Assembly: GCA_951640165.1 (NCBI GenBank)
Contig: OX621234.1
Location: 4,035,001 to 4,099,000, forward strand
DNA: 64,000 bases
Direction of reading: 5' to 3'
From: Pseudoips prasinana
Lineage: Eukaryota; Arthropoda; Insecta; Lepidoptera; Nolidae
Shown here: piece after piece, positions 1-9,956 of the stretch
Layout: every line of letters starts with the position of its first letter
How positions within the stretch are numbered: position 1 is the stretch's first letter
Program-made: the position numbers and the translations under genes
The notes under the pieces: model-generated
Seen by the model: only the letters and a program-made list of their open reading frames with translations
What the model was told of the DNA's origin: nothing
Database searches by the model: none

Positions 1-120
1 CTGGGCCCACTGGTGTTTGGAGGAAGGGAACTCCACTCGTCTTGTATAAGCGGTCCCGGGATGACGTAACCTGCAGTAGCTCAGGTTGCCTAAACGCGCT
101 CTTGCGTGCTGGGGAGGGGG
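1..120 (+). repeat. GC-rich repeat, copy 1
   Basis: This stretch is shared with 1365-1462 plus 1731-1795, including the GTTTGGAGGAAGGGAA block, the TCAGGTTGCCTAA block and a G-rich end. The second copy carries a LINE-X end in its middle, so this copy shows the uninterrupted arrangement. It holds no convincing reading frame and I do not recognise the family. It may be part of a LINE leader or a SINE body. Confidence 0.5.
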
Positions 121-517
121 GAAGGCATTCGGGCCCCTCCCCTCCCCACACCCCGTACAGCGGGGGTACTGGGAAGATCGTTCACGAGTACCCAGAGCCC
201 CCGCTACAAGCACAGTGAGGCTGGCTACCGTGGTGGTTTTAGTGGGACAAGCCCTACACGACGTGCTATTTTAGTATTTCCTACTCGTAAAAAAAAAGTT
301 TCACCCTCTAAAACCACCACGGCAGCCTAGCCTCTAGAGGCTCTAGAGACACCGGGAACTCGAAACAATTTGAATCCAGAACCATCATCATTGCACTTAT
401 GCATCTAACAAGGCTCCTCTTGGGGCGAGAAGGTTGAAGATTGTTCCCTCTTGTTGCACATCCCCAAGTAGCCTCTTCTTAGGGCCACCTCCTTACCATG
501 AACTCGACTTTTGATAG
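121..517. other. GC-rich unassigned stretch with spaced inverted repeat
   Basis: No gene is visible. Bases 228-242 (CCGTGGTGGTTTTAG) and 308-322 (CTAAAACCACCACGG) are a perfect 15-bp inverted repeat about 65 bp apart. This looks like the edge of a repeat rather than a regulatory hairpin. The rest, 323-517, shows nothing I can assign. Confidence 0.35.
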
Positions 518-700
518 CCCAGCGGTTTTACCAGCGTTAAACTTTATAAATTATAGCCTATGCGTTAATCCAGGGTGTCAGCTAACTCCATACCAAATTT
601 TATTAAATCGGCTCCAGCCGTTTAGACGTGAAGAAGTAATTAACATCCACACTCCCACACTCAAAAACTTTCGCCTCTATAATATTAGTGTGATGTATTG
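518..700 (-). mobile_element. Degraded small Helitron fragment
   Basis: The sequence closely follows the Helitron at 38603-38781: degenerate GCGGTTTTACC, then GCGTTAAACTTTATAAATTATAGCC, ending in CTATAATATTAGTGTGA. The CTAGT-type 3' terminus is damaged, so this is an old copy without coding capacity. Confidence 0.5.
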
Positions 701-735
701 TGACAGTTAGGTTAATGACTCTTGAATGCCTACAA

Positions 736-1062
736 TTAAATAAATAAAATAAAAAAGGTTTTTATTCACGTAGACTTAAAAAAAGCGCTTGTAAATAGTC
801 AGAACATGTTTGTAGTAATATAGTTGTATACATTATTATTTCTAGTAACATAGATATTTAGGTACACATTGTATGAAAACATTTATAAAATTTATTTTAT
901 TATAGCATTAATATTTAGCTAGCTCGTATCAAGTTGTTGTCAAGAGATTATGTTTAATTATCTAGTTTAAGTCTAATATTTTTACTACATATTGTCAATG
1001 GTTCTGTCTATATTAAGGTATTATTATTATGACGGACCTTGTGTTAATAACTTCGGTTAATA
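736..1062 (-). mobile_element. LINE-X 3' end (5'-truncated)
   Basis: Read on the minus strand this ends in CACGTGAATAAAAACC-type sequence followed by a T/A-rich (TTTTA)n tail, at the low-coordinate edge. The same sequence recurs at 1462-1731, 4085-5093, 6372-6606, 11112-11805, 11370-11606 and 40087-40492. The 4085 copy continues upstream into a reverse-transcriptase C-terminus, which identifies the family as a LINE. This copy has only 3' untranslated sequence. Confidence 0.65.
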
Positions 1063-1237
1063 ATAATTGGGATTGCCTGCTTAACATGGCTTGGAGTTGC
1101 TCAGAAAATAAGGCTTTTTTTTTTTTTTTTTTTTTTTTTTAATCTTTATTAATAAGGGGTTTTTATCCACACGGATACGTCAGAAACTAAGCCTTATGGC
1201 AGTACACTTACCCTGAACTAAACGCGCATCATGCAAG
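1063..1237. other. Unassigned stretch with homopolymer run
   Basis: No gene is visible. A run of more than 20 T residues begins near 1115. It could be a poly(A) tail on the minus strand, but no recognisable element body adjoins it. Confidence 0.3.
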
Positions 1238-1313
1238 GTTCGCGGGAAGCCGCTGAATGAGGACAGCACAAGAACCGGCCATTGTGGAGATCCTTGGGGT
1301 AGGCCTTCGTCCA
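1238..1313 (+). mobile_element. RTE-type LINE 3' fragment
   Basis: The bases match the last codons of the RTE-type element preserved at 33880-34514 (CGGGAAGCCGCTG..., then TGTGGAGATCCTTGGGG). It is a short remnant with no intact frame. Confidence 0.45.
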
Positions 1314-1364
1314 CCGGCGGCGCTGCGCTGGGAGCTAATCCCAGCGCGAGAGAGTATGCGGTGC

Positions 1365-1795
1365 CCGGCTGGGCGCCACCCCTGGGATCACTGGCGTTTG
1401 GAGGAAGGGAATTCCACTCGTCTTGTACCTATAACCGATCTTGTATCCCGGGAAGATTAGATAGAACTATTCAGACAATATGTAGTAAAATATAAATTCA
1501 ATAATTAAACTTAAACATAATCTCCTTGACAATAACTTAATACAAGCTAGCTAAATATCACTACTATTATAAAATAAATTGAATAAATGCTTTAACATTC
1601 CGTGTACCTAAATATCTGTAATAAGTAACTAGAAATAATAACTGTATTACTATAAACATGTTCTGACTATTTACAAGCGCTTTTTTAAAGTCTACGTGAA
1701 TTAAAACCTTTTTTATTTTATTTTATTTAGGTAACCTGCTATACCTCAGGTTGCCTAATCACGACGCTTGAGCGTGCTGGGGAGGGGGGGAGGCC
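1365..1795 (+). repeat. GC-rich repeat, copy 2, split by LINE-X
   Basis: The two halves, 1365-1462 and 1731-1795, match 1-120 in order and orientation. Between them lies a plus-oriented LINE-X 3' end. The half after the insertion runs into an RTE-type tail at about 1775-1850, so three repeat types adjoin here. Confidence 0.5.
1462..1731 (+). mobile_element. LINE-X 3' end inserted in GC-rich repeat
   Basis: It ends with GTGAATTAAAACC and a (TTTTA)n tail, as in the other plus-oriented copies. It starts at an arbitrary point in the 3' untranslated region, the 5' truncation typical of target-primed LINE insertion. No coding sequence remains. Confidence 0.6.
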
Positions 1796-2415
1796 AAAGG
1801 CCTTTGTCCAGCAGTGGATGTCTTTCGGCTGATATAATAATAATGATGAAAATTCTGGAAGCCGTTGGATACGGGTCGGGCAGAGCCGGCAAATTTGGAG
1901 ATCTTGTAGGAGGAACTTCAGAAAACGTCAGACTATACTTAACATCGCTGATCAGCGAGGAGAAATGATTATGTACGCCTCTCATGTTATTATAGGGTTG
2001 CCAACTGTTTTTTACTAGAATTAAAGTGTATTCAGGTCTATGTCTTAAGAATATTAAACAGTATTTTAGAAAAATGAACAGTATTTTGTTAATTTATTGT
2101 TTAAAAAAAATATTTTTAGAGCTTCTCGCACAACTTACTAATTTACAATATTTGTGGCTACGCTGCACTGAGCAGTGAACGCCCTCTGACTAAATAAATG
2201 TAAACAGTATTTTGTATACTTTATTTTTGTTCAACAGTAAAAAGTATAATTTAGAGAAAAACGGTATAATACTGTTAAAAACAGTATAGTTGACAACCCT
2301 ATGTTATTATCTAACATCCAACAAGCAGATACCTACATAACAAAATGAGTAATTTGATGACAAATTATAAATTGGTCGTTCTCTCAATAATATAATACGC
2401 AATGTATAAGTATAA
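1796..2415. other. AT-rich stretch, no gene seen
   Basis: It opens with an RTE-type tail (GTCCAGCAGTGGATGTC, then TAATAATAATGATG, to about 1850). After that I see only AT-rich sequence, with the motif AACAGTATT repeated several times between about 2050 and 2290. No open frame longer than about 70 codons has recognisable similarity. Confidence 0.3.
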
Positions 2416-2605
2416 TATGTAATTGGTTCTCGAGTGGCGACCACGAACCGGAAGACGCAGCGTGGGCAAGCCTCCTACACGGTGGACCGACGATCTTGTG
2501 CGGGTCGCGGGAAGCCGCTGGATGCGGGCAGCGCAGGACCGGCTATTGTGGAGATCCTTGGGGGAGGCCTTTGTCCAGCTGTGGACGTCTTTCTCTTTAG
2601 TAAGA
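2416..2605 (+). mobile_element. RTE-type LINE 3' end
   Basis: In frame it encodes the end of an RTE-type polymerase: EWRPRTGRRSVGKPPTRW, then TDDLVRVAGSRWMRAAQD, then a degenerate EAFVQ segment. The same C-terminus is at 7030-7455, 28361-28604, 33880-34514, 38340-38545 and 40575-40812. The GATGAT tail is missing here. Confidence 0.65.
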
Positions 2606-2623
2606 TTTACTATGTAACTATGT

Positions 2624-2660
2624 TGTCCTCACGTGAACTACATTAGTTCACGTGGGGACA
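2624..2660. repeat. Short fold-back inverted duplication, 5-nt loop
   Basis: Arms 2624-2639 and 2645-2660 are 16 bp with one mismatch, around the loop ACATT. It lies just after an RTE tail. It is one of several similar fold-backs in the window, treated together in the findings. Confidence 0.75.
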
Positions 2661-2699
2661 CCGTCGCACATTTACATCCTGTAGTCATGAGCACATCCT

Positions 2700-2936
2700 A
2701 GCTCCTTTGCTAATTAGTAGTAGTCGGATCTTACAGAAAACATTCCCTAATAATAACATTAATAATATAATGTTGTGTTTCTGAGTGTGAGTAAGGTAGC
2801 CAGAGCTCATCGGGTAGGGGGGTTGGGGGGGTCAGTTAAACTTATTTGTGGACTCTTTTCAAGGCCGGCAACGCACTCGCGACATCTCTGGTGTTGCGAG
2901 TGTCCATGGGCGGTGGTGATCGCGTCGCGCTCTTAT
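2700..2936 (+). repeat. Repeat H (SINE-like), truncated by MITE-2
   Basis: Shared with 32395-32645: ACAGAAAACATTCCCTAATA, then GAGTGTGAGTAAGGT, then AAGGCCGGCAACGCAC and GGTGTTGCGAGTGTCCATGG. The longer copy continues into TTACCATCAGGTGACTCG and an A-rich tail. This one stops at the left end of MITE-2. No coding potential. Confidence 0.55.
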
Positions 2937-3345
2937 ACAACCTGTAACGTAATTAACGCACACCCTTAAACACCCCAATTAGAATATTATGTTGTAATCA
3001 TAATACATATATTGAATTTTTAATTTAACATGTATATGCATTGTTATTTACTGAATTAGTTTCTTGCAATAAAGTTTATTTTTCTTTATTTTGTATTGAA
3101 TGATGAAATTTGTATATGAATACAAATATAGCTGCCATTTTAAAAGTCTTATTACTTTGACTTACGGTCCATTCAAATTTGTTTTGACTGTCCAGGATTA
3201 ATATGACAATAATTTCCGTAGTTTTATTTATTTTGGAATAAAAAATGACTTAAGTATATTAAAAATGATGTAAATCGATTCAGTAAATGATTCTGAACAA
3301 ACTATTTTCAGGATGTGCGTTAATTAAGTTACATGTTATATATAA
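2937..3345. mobile_element. MITE-2, copy 1 (~410 bp, terminal inverted repeats)
   Basis: The ends are inverted repeats of about 28 bp around the core TAATTAACGCACA (left about 2945-2972, right about 3318-3345). The whole unit is the reverse complement of 56867-57263 apart from substitutions, which confirms a discrete element. It is AT-rich and has no coding frame, so it would depend on an outside transposase. The superfamily is not recognised. Confidence 0.65.
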
Positions 3346-3348
3346 AAA

Positions 3349-3926
3349 AAACCGGCCAAGTGCGAGTCAGAGTCGCACATGAAGGATTCCGTAGCAGCAA
3401 GTATTTCAGTTGATTAAATGAAAGTAAATTGCGGTTTATAACGTATTAAAAAAAAACTACTTGCTAGATCTCGTTCAAACCAATTTTCGTTGTTAGTTTC
3501 TATGGTAATGCACATCATATATTTTTTTTAGTTTTATGATTCTCTTATTTTAGTAGTTACAGGGGGGGGGGGGACACTCATTTTACCACTTTGGAAGTGT
3601 CTCTCGCGCAAACTATTCAGATTAGCCAAAAACCTCAATATGATTTTTGAAGACCTATCCATAGACACAACACATGCATGGCTACGATCAAAAAAAAAAT
3701 TTGAGTTTCAGTTCTATGTATGGCGACCCCCCATAATTATTATTCTTTTTCTATTTGTGTAAAAATCTTAATGCGGTTCACAGAATACACCTACTTACCA
3801 AGTTTCAGCAGCACAGCTCTTATAGTTTCGGAAAAAGTGGCTGTGACATACGGACGGACAGACAGACAGACAGACATGACGAATCTATAAGGGTTCCTTT
3901 TTTGCCATTTGGCTACGGAACCCTAA
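3349..3926 (+). repeat. Repeat G, near full-length copy
   Basis: Starts CCGGCCAAGTGCGAGTC and ends GCCATTTGGCTACGGAACCC, with an internal GACAGACAGACAGAC run. A second long copy is at 44600-45190; minus-strand pieces are at 12290-12440, 15037-15200 and 24095-24155. The ends are not inverted repeats and there is no coding frame. I recognise it as a common dispersed repeat but cannot assign a class. Confidence 0.55.
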
Positions 3927-4084
3927 AAAGTCGCCATAGATTAGTGTCAAATAAAAATAAGGTCTCAGGTAGGAGCAAGTTGGAGGTAATGTTTGAAAGT
4001 AAAAAAGAAAAAGGGTGGACCCTTAGTTAGTTCACTTACATCTAAGTTTTATACTTACTTCTAAGTAATCATTAGACGATTAGA

Positions 4085-5093
4085 AAAAATATTCATAATT
4101 ATAAAAAGAAAAGTGAACTGCATAATATAAATACTAGGAATAAAAACAAACTAGCCATGCCAGGCTTTAGAGTAAGCAAAACTAATAAATCATTTTTAGG
4201 AAATTGTATTAGGTTTTATAACAAGCTTCCTACTCAAATTACTGATCTGCCTGACACAAGTTTTAAAACACATATTAAACGTATACTTATGGCTAGGGGT
4301 TATTACACCACTAAAGAGTACATCGATGACAAAGACGTCTGGCTCTCACTTCCTACCTGCACATTGCTCGCTGGAGATCTTGTAGCCATATAGACATGAC
4401 TGATCTGCTGTGTTACGTGAACTATCTGTGAATGATTGCTATCATATACTTAATTTAAAATTATTGACTCTGTCTCAATATGAATAATGTTATTGTTTCG
4501 AAGTTTTTCTTTTGTATACCTAAATATAATCTAAAATAATAAGCATTCAGACAACCGATCGAGCATATATTGTGTTTGCCTACTAAATAATTACTCTAAT
4601 TGGACCAAATCCCGTGTTCATGCCCGCTTGAGTATGTTTCGCCGGACCGTCTCAACTGGGTCGTGTTGAAACCGGTAGTAGATGAACCCACTGAGTTTGT
4701 TTCGCTGGGTCTTCTCAGTTGGGGCGCATTGGATCCGGTGGTAGCATTAAAGCGCGACCGTCGTTATTAACACAAGGTCCGTCATAATAATAATACCTTT
4801 AATATAGACAGAACCATTGACAATATGTAGTAAAAATATTAGACTTAACTAGATAATCAAACATAATCTCTTGACAATAACTTGATACGAGCTAGCTAAA
4901 TTTCATTTCTGTAATAAAATAAATTTTATAAATGTTTTCATACAAGATGTACCTAAATATCTATGTTACTAGAAATAATATCTAATGTATACAACTATAT
5001 TACTACAAACATGTTCTGACTATTTACAAGCGCTTTTTTAAAGTCTACGTGAATAAAAACCTTTTTTATTTTATTTATTTTTTATTTTTTACG
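4085..5093 (+). mobile_element. LINE-X, 5'-truncated copy with coding end
   Basis: This is the most informative LINE-X copy. It joins a reverse-transcriptase C-terminus (coding to 4393) to the roughly 700-bp 3' untranslated region that recurs through the window, ending in GTGAATAAAAACC and a (TTTTA)n tail at about 5060-5093. The 5' end is lost within the last 100 codons. Confidence 0.65.
4109..4393 (+). pseudogene. LINE-X reverse transcriptase, C-terminal remnant
   Basis: About 94 codons are open to a stop at 4391-4393, including RFYNKLP and YYTTKEYIDDKDVW. The pattern FYNKLP, FK, YYT.EY at the end of the protein is shared with the C-termini of the CR1-type elements here (for example NKLPASLK and CYYSTTDYL in element D). 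This places LINE-X in the CR1/Jockey group. Catalytic RT and endonuclease regions are absent, so the fragment is inert. Confidence 0.6.
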
Positions 5094-5799
5094 GTTCTTT
5101 AAATATCTAAGCTCTTTGAAACTAACGACGAGACGCTACTCAGAAACGTAGTTCCATGAGCTTCAAATATAAAACAAAGACTTACTATTAAGAAATAGTT
5201 AATAGGCACATTTCTATGAAAGTTTCTTGTACCTTTTCTTTAGAAGTATAACGGGTAAACACTAATCAGCTCATCAGGACTTCCTCGAATTTTGGGTATG
5301 CTTACTTAAGTTAAGCTTTCTGAAGTCTGAAGTAAGTCGGAAATTGATCTTCAAAAGGACATTATATCTCAGACTTTCGCTGACGGTTGAGTAGGACTAT
5401 GTGTGTCCACATGGCGCCCACTCCACGCCATGTGGACACACAACATTGATGTTTATGAGTCTTTATTGTGTTGAAATAGAGGCTGTTTTTTTAGTGTCAG
5501 TGTACCTAGTAAATTGACGTCGACTGTACAAAATGCAAGGTTACTTCTGTTGTCTCAGATGTCACACGATAATATTTTAGGGGTTGTCGTGGCACTGTAG
5601 TGCGTCCGGTTCAATTCAATCATCGGTTTGCGGAGACGCACACTGATTATTTCTACGCCATAATAAGAAAGAGGACGGCATCAATGGTAGGCCAACTTCG
5701 TACCACCATTAACAGTCTCCTGAGCATCTTCTCAGATCGGTGGGACCCCGTCTGCTGAGTCACTTGGTTAGGATCCACACTCGGTTGTAAATTGGCTGC
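5094..5799. other. Unassigned stretch with a perfect hairpin
   Basis: No gene is recognisable. The only structure I can defend is the inverted repeat at 5400-5442, listed separately. The 5560-5790 part is richer in GC and may be an old repeat. Confidence 0.3.
5400..5442. repeat. Perfect 17-bp inverted repeat, 9-nt loop
   Basis: Arms 5400-5416 (TGTGTGTCCACATGGCG) and 5426-5442 are perfectly complementary around CCCACTCCA. Nothing else marks a transposon end, and the short perfect stem does not look like a microRNA precursor. Confidence 0.8.
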
Positions 5800-6295
5800 G
5801 ACATAATAATTTGATTATAAATCTAGACAAAACCGTAATAATTAAATTTCAACAAAAAACAAATAGTAACTTGAACTTAGATATAATGATAAAGTAATTA
5901 ATGAAACAAATGTGACAATTTCTTGGGTTAAACATGGAAAACACATTATAGTGGAATTCGCATATTGACAATGTTTGTTGTAAACTCAACCAATACTCCT
6001 ATGTCTTGCATATGTTAAGTGAAACTGTCAATCGAGCAACAGTATTAACAGCATATCATGGGTTAGTGGCCTCAACATTAAGATACGGTATTTTATTTTG
6101 GGGCAATGCAACGGGTAAAGATATAGTATTTAAGTGACAAAAAAGATGCAAAAGAGCCATTTATAACGTAAAGACAACTTATAGTTGCAAACCATATTTA
6201 AAAAACCTGAAAATTTTGACAATGCCCTCGTAATACATATTCGAAACGCCTATGTTTGTCAAAATAATCTGCACCCGTTGTAATGTAGGCAGCTT
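5800..6295 (+). pseudogene. Decayed CR1-type LINE reverse transcriptase fragment
   Basis: Across frame changes the translation gives NLDKTVIIKFQQKTN, then LSETVNRATVLTAYHGLV and STLRYGILFWGNATGKDIVF. These align with the region after the active site in element D (AYHGMVSSVLRYGIIFWGN). At least two in-frame stops and several frame changes are present, so it is an old copy. It ends before the 3' untranslated region; a minus-oriented LINE-X end follows. Confidence 0.65.
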
Positions 6296-6371
6296 TATTA
6301 CTTACACTATTTATTAAATTATGTTGTTTCTAGTCACACTATGGACTCGTGTCCGAAATAAAGTATTTGAA

Positions 6372-6606
6372 TTTAAAATAAAATAAAATAAAAAAGGTTT
6401 TTATTCACGTAGACTTTAAAAAAGCGCTTGTAAATAGTCAGAACATGTTTGTAGTAATACAGTTATTATTTCTAGTTGCATATTACAGATATTTTGGTAC
6501 ACGGAATGTTAAAACATTTATACAATTTATTTTATAATAGTAGTGATATTTAGCTAGATTGTATTAAGTTATTGTCAAGGAGATTATGTTTAGGTTTAAT
6601 GATTCC
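6372..6606 (-). mobile_element. LINE-X 3' end (5'-truncated)
   Basis: Same 3' untranslated sequence and (TTTTA)n tail as the other copies, with the tail at the low-coordinate side. No coding sequence. Confidence 0.6.
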
Positions 6607-7029
6607 GTTCCGAATTCTTTCCGTTCCCTGGTAGATTTTCCTTCGAGTCAACTTCTGCGCTCCCCAAGGAAGAGATGGGGTGATCATATTCTTATATTCT
6701 GATATATTATGTGCCACCACCACACTGCAAATCTATAAATAATAACAGTTTACATTATATATAACAATAAACCATGCGCAATGAAATGTTAAACGCTGTA
6801 TCACATTATTTTTAGAAACGATTAAAGCAAATGGGTATCTCTGATCGATTTCAACATTGTTTTGTTAACGTTACAACACAGCCACATGAATTTGTACGCG
6901 TTTTTGGTAATGATTGTGTGTGTTATATTATATAACAATAATTCAGTTACACTTCATTGTAACTGGTAATATTCCACACTTAGTTCCAGTTAGTTGCTAA
7001 CAGTGCTATTGCAATTTAATCTAACTAAC
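6607..7029. other. AT-rich stretch, no gene seen
   Basis: The segment 6900-6985 loosely resembles 9775-9865 (TGTGTGTTATAT..., then GGTAATATTCCACAC), suggesting an old shared repeat. Nothing else is recognisable. Confidence 0.25.
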
Positions 7030-7455
7030 TTAATTTTACTCGTGATGACTTACGGAAGAGAGACGTGGTCGCTCACTATGGGCCTTATCAGAAGGCTCAA
7101 GGTCAATAGAGAGGGCTATGCTCGGAGTTTCCCTGCGGGATCGGATCAGAAATGTCGAAATCCGCAGGCGAACCAAAGTCACCGACATAGCCCGAAGAAT
7201 TGCAAAACTGAAGTGGTAGTGGGCGGGGCACATAGCTCGTAGAACCGACGGCCGTTGGGGCTGAAAGGTTCTCGAGTGGCGACCACGAACCGGAAGACGC
7301 GGCGTGGGCAGGCCCCCTACAAGATGGACCGATGATCTTGTGCGGGTCGCTGGAAACTGCTGGAACTGCACAAGTCCGGTGATTGTGGAGACCTTTGGGG
7401 GAGGCCTTTGTCCAGCAGTGGACGTCTTTCGGCTGATATGATGATGATGATGAAT
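7030..7455 (+). mobile_element. RTE-type LINE 3' end with TGA-repeat tail
   Basis: The fragment starts at MTYGRETWSLTMGLIRRLKV and runs through the WRPRTGRR and TDDLVRVAG motifs to GTCCAGCAGTGGACGTC and a GATGATGATGATGA tail. Compared with 33880-34514 it has frame changes (the peptide leaves frame after LKVNREG) and a stop in the GRWG segment. It is a dead 5'-truncated copy. Confidence 0.7.
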
Positions 7456-8062
7456 GCGGCTAAAACCGCGGGGTACAGCTAGTGCTTAATAATGCTGTTA
7501 TATGGCTGCCGGCGTAAAATATTGCCACGCTATATCATCCCGTGGGGGCGTTAAAGTTATCCCAATCTGACGCAAGCATCCTGCTTTCACTCATAAAGTC
7601 CCAAAATCTAGACTTGGCAATAAAAATTTGGCAACGCTGCGTGGCATATACCTCCAATTGATTGACATAACTCCATTGCGGATATCTTTTGTCCAGGCGA
7701 GGCCTTTGTCCAGCAGTGGACTCCACTCCGATCTAATTTGTAACTTCACTAGAACTGATGTGATTTGGGAAGTAATTTGGCTAATGTGTGATCGTGAAAG
7801 CGTTACGAAAAGTGTGATCGTGCGATTGAGAAGGATGTAAAAGTTATCGAGAGGTACGTTTCGTATATTACTGAAGAGAGAGAGAGGTGCGAGCATACAT
7901 TTTCTTTCTCTCTTTCTATCATAGTTACGTTTCGCATATTAAGTTTATTACTAAGCTTTTCTCCAGTCTTTGGTCTAAAGCAAACTCGGTTTTTACTAAA
8001 ACATTACTTATTTGTAACTATATTTGATTTAATGCCAGTCGCGTATGACATTATATTTTAAA
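7456..8062. other. Unassigned stretch
   Basis: It contains a second small RTE-tail scrap at about 7692-7730 and a short GAGAGA run at 7873-7888. No gene or complete element is visible. Confidence 0.25.
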
Positions 8063-8388
8063 ACTAGCTGTGCCCCGCGGTTTTTTTTACCCGCGTTAAA
8101 TTTTATAAGTTATAGCCTTAGTGTTAATCCAGGGTGTCAGAACTCTATTCCAAATTTTATTAAAATCACTAAATTATCACAGCTCCTCCCCCGTAGGTGA
8201 TAGCGTGATAATATGTAGCCTATTTGTTGACCCTCTTAGTAATATTCATGCAAAATTTGAAGTAAACCAGACAAACAGACGAAAATTCTAAAAACTATAT
8301 TTTTGGCTTCGATATCAATTGTAGATCACGCACAAAGTATCCTTTTTAAAAAAAATTCAATGTACAGTTTTGATATTCCTAATTAATA

Positions 8389-9670
8389 GGTCTTTACCTA
8401 TGAAATTGCCGTTTTGTATGAAAAAATTTAAACGAATTTTTTTCATGAATATTTTTTATTTGTATTAATCGAAGTAATCACCCATGCAATCAATGCATCT
8501 TTGCCATCGCAGTGGCAGTTTATTGATGCCCTTCTTAAAGAAATCAGCTGGACGGGAGGCAACAAATTCTTCAAAGGCATTTTGTACTGCCTCTCGGGTA
8601 TTGAATTTTTTTCCCGCCAAGAAGTTATCCAAATTCTGGAAAAAGTAGTAGTCTGTAGGCGCAAGGTCTGGTGAGTAGGGCGGATGACGGAGAGCTTCCA
8701 ACCCCAGTTCTTGCAACTTGGAGACCGTCTGCTGTGCAGTATGAGGTCGCGCGTTGTCGTGCAGGAGCAGCGGAGACGAGCGATTGACCAATGCTGGTTG
8801 GAGATGCGCCAGCTTCTCCATCATTGTGCTCAGTTCTTCACAGTACACATCTGCAGTAATGCTCACCCCGTTTGGTAAGAAGCTGTGATGAATCACACCG
8901 GCGCTAGACCACCAAACAGTGACCATCACTTTTCTAGGGGTAAGTTTTCGTTTAGGGCATTGTTTAGGTGCTGAACCAGGATCCAACCAACTTGCTGAGC
9001 GCTTGCGGTTATCAAACAGAATCCATTTTTCATCGCAGGTAACAATGCGGTTCAAAATTCCTTCATTTGTGTGTCTGTTGAGCAGTGCAAGGCACGTCTC
9101 GACGCGTACTTCGCGCTGGCGATCATTGAGTTCGTGGGGCACCCATTTGTCAAGCTTTTTTACCTTGCCAATTTGACGCAAATGGACCAATATGTTTTGA
9201 CGCTAACGTCGAAAGCTGCTGCTAATTCAGCCGTAGATTGTGTATCATCAGCTTCCACAACCGCCTTTAATTCGTCATTGTCGACCAAAGTCTTCGGACG
9301 ACCGCGAGGTTCATTTTTCAGGTCGAAATTTCCAGAACGGAAGCGAGCAAACCAATAACAGGTGGTGCGTTGGTTTGTAGTGTTAGCTCCGTAAACGTCG
9401 TTGATGTTGCGTGCCGCTTGTGCCGCGTTGCTGCCACGACGGTACTCATATTCCATAATTACTCGAATTTTTAACGTATCCATGATGACGAAAAAGATTG
9501 AAATGCGATGAAAATGTAACACTAATCAATAAAGAAATGACTACTTTTGGAAAAAAGAATCCATGTTTTTAAAATAAAATTAATTTGAAATTAGAATTCT
9601 TAGCCAAACAAAAATTATTTTGATTTGAAATGGCCAGTACTGCAGAACGGCAATTTCATAGGTAAAGACC
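8389..9670 (-). mobile_element. Mariner transposon, 1282 bp
   Basis: Terminal inverted repeats start GGTCTTTACCTATGAAATTG at both ends (8389 onward and 9670 backward), match perfectly for about 25 bp, and are flanked by TA (8387-8388 and 9671-9672). Length and TA duplication fit the mariner family. The transposase fills most of the element. The insertion point is inside a Helitron, so the mariner is the younger of the two. Confidence 0.88.
8465..9483 (-). pseudogene. Mariner transposase with one frame break
   Basis: The start is the ATG at 9483 (MDTLKIRVIMEYEYRRGSN), the stop TAA at 8465-8467. The N-terminal part carries the helix-turn-helix region (SNAAQAARNI, RFRSGNFDLKNEPRGRP). The catalytic half has the DD34D triad: D in VTCDEKW, D in LLHDNARPH, and D in PTDYYFF 34 residues later, plus WVPHEL. 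The two halves are in different frames, joined near 9180-9195 where a single-base indel is implied. The terminal repeats are intact, so this copy could still be moved by an outside transposase but should not make a functional one. Family assignment is firm; subfamily is not. Confidence 0.88.
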
Positions 9671-9689
9671 TAATATATGTAGGTATAGA

Positions 9690-9956
9690 TTTATCAAACA
9701 CAATCGGAATGTTTTTGATCTAGTCATATTAATTATTGTTTTCGTTAGCATCACTACTAAATTGGATTAACGCAAATGTTTGGTAATGTTTGTGTTTTAT
9801 ACATCACGGTAATTTAGTTACGTATGTATAATATATTTGGTAATTTACCACACTCACTCCCAGATGAGCAGCGCATAGAGTAAATGTACGCTATGTTATT
9901 TTTTTGTTCGGTATTACCACAACTCCTGTGACCCAGGATCAACAACAATGACGACA
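9690..9956. other. AT-rich stretch, no gene seen
   Basis: Only a loose resemblance of 9775-9865 to 6900-6985 is visible. Confidence 0.25.

Larger units (their letters stand above)
8063..9689 (-). mobile_element. Small Helitron interrupted by mariner
   Basis: Read on the minus strand, the element starts TCTATACC at 9689 and ends CGCGG...CCGCGGGGCACAGCTAGT at 8063. The 3' hairpin followed by CTAGT, with flanking A and T at the ends, is the Helitron terminus. Without the 1.28-kb mariner it would be about 340 bp, close to the copies at 12587-12895 and 61064-61363. It has no Rep/helicase and is non-autonomous. Confidence 0.75.

Noticed and set aside
5400..5442. microRNA precursor
   Set aside because: The 17-bp stem is perfect and too short, and sibling hairpins in the window are clearly products of duplication.
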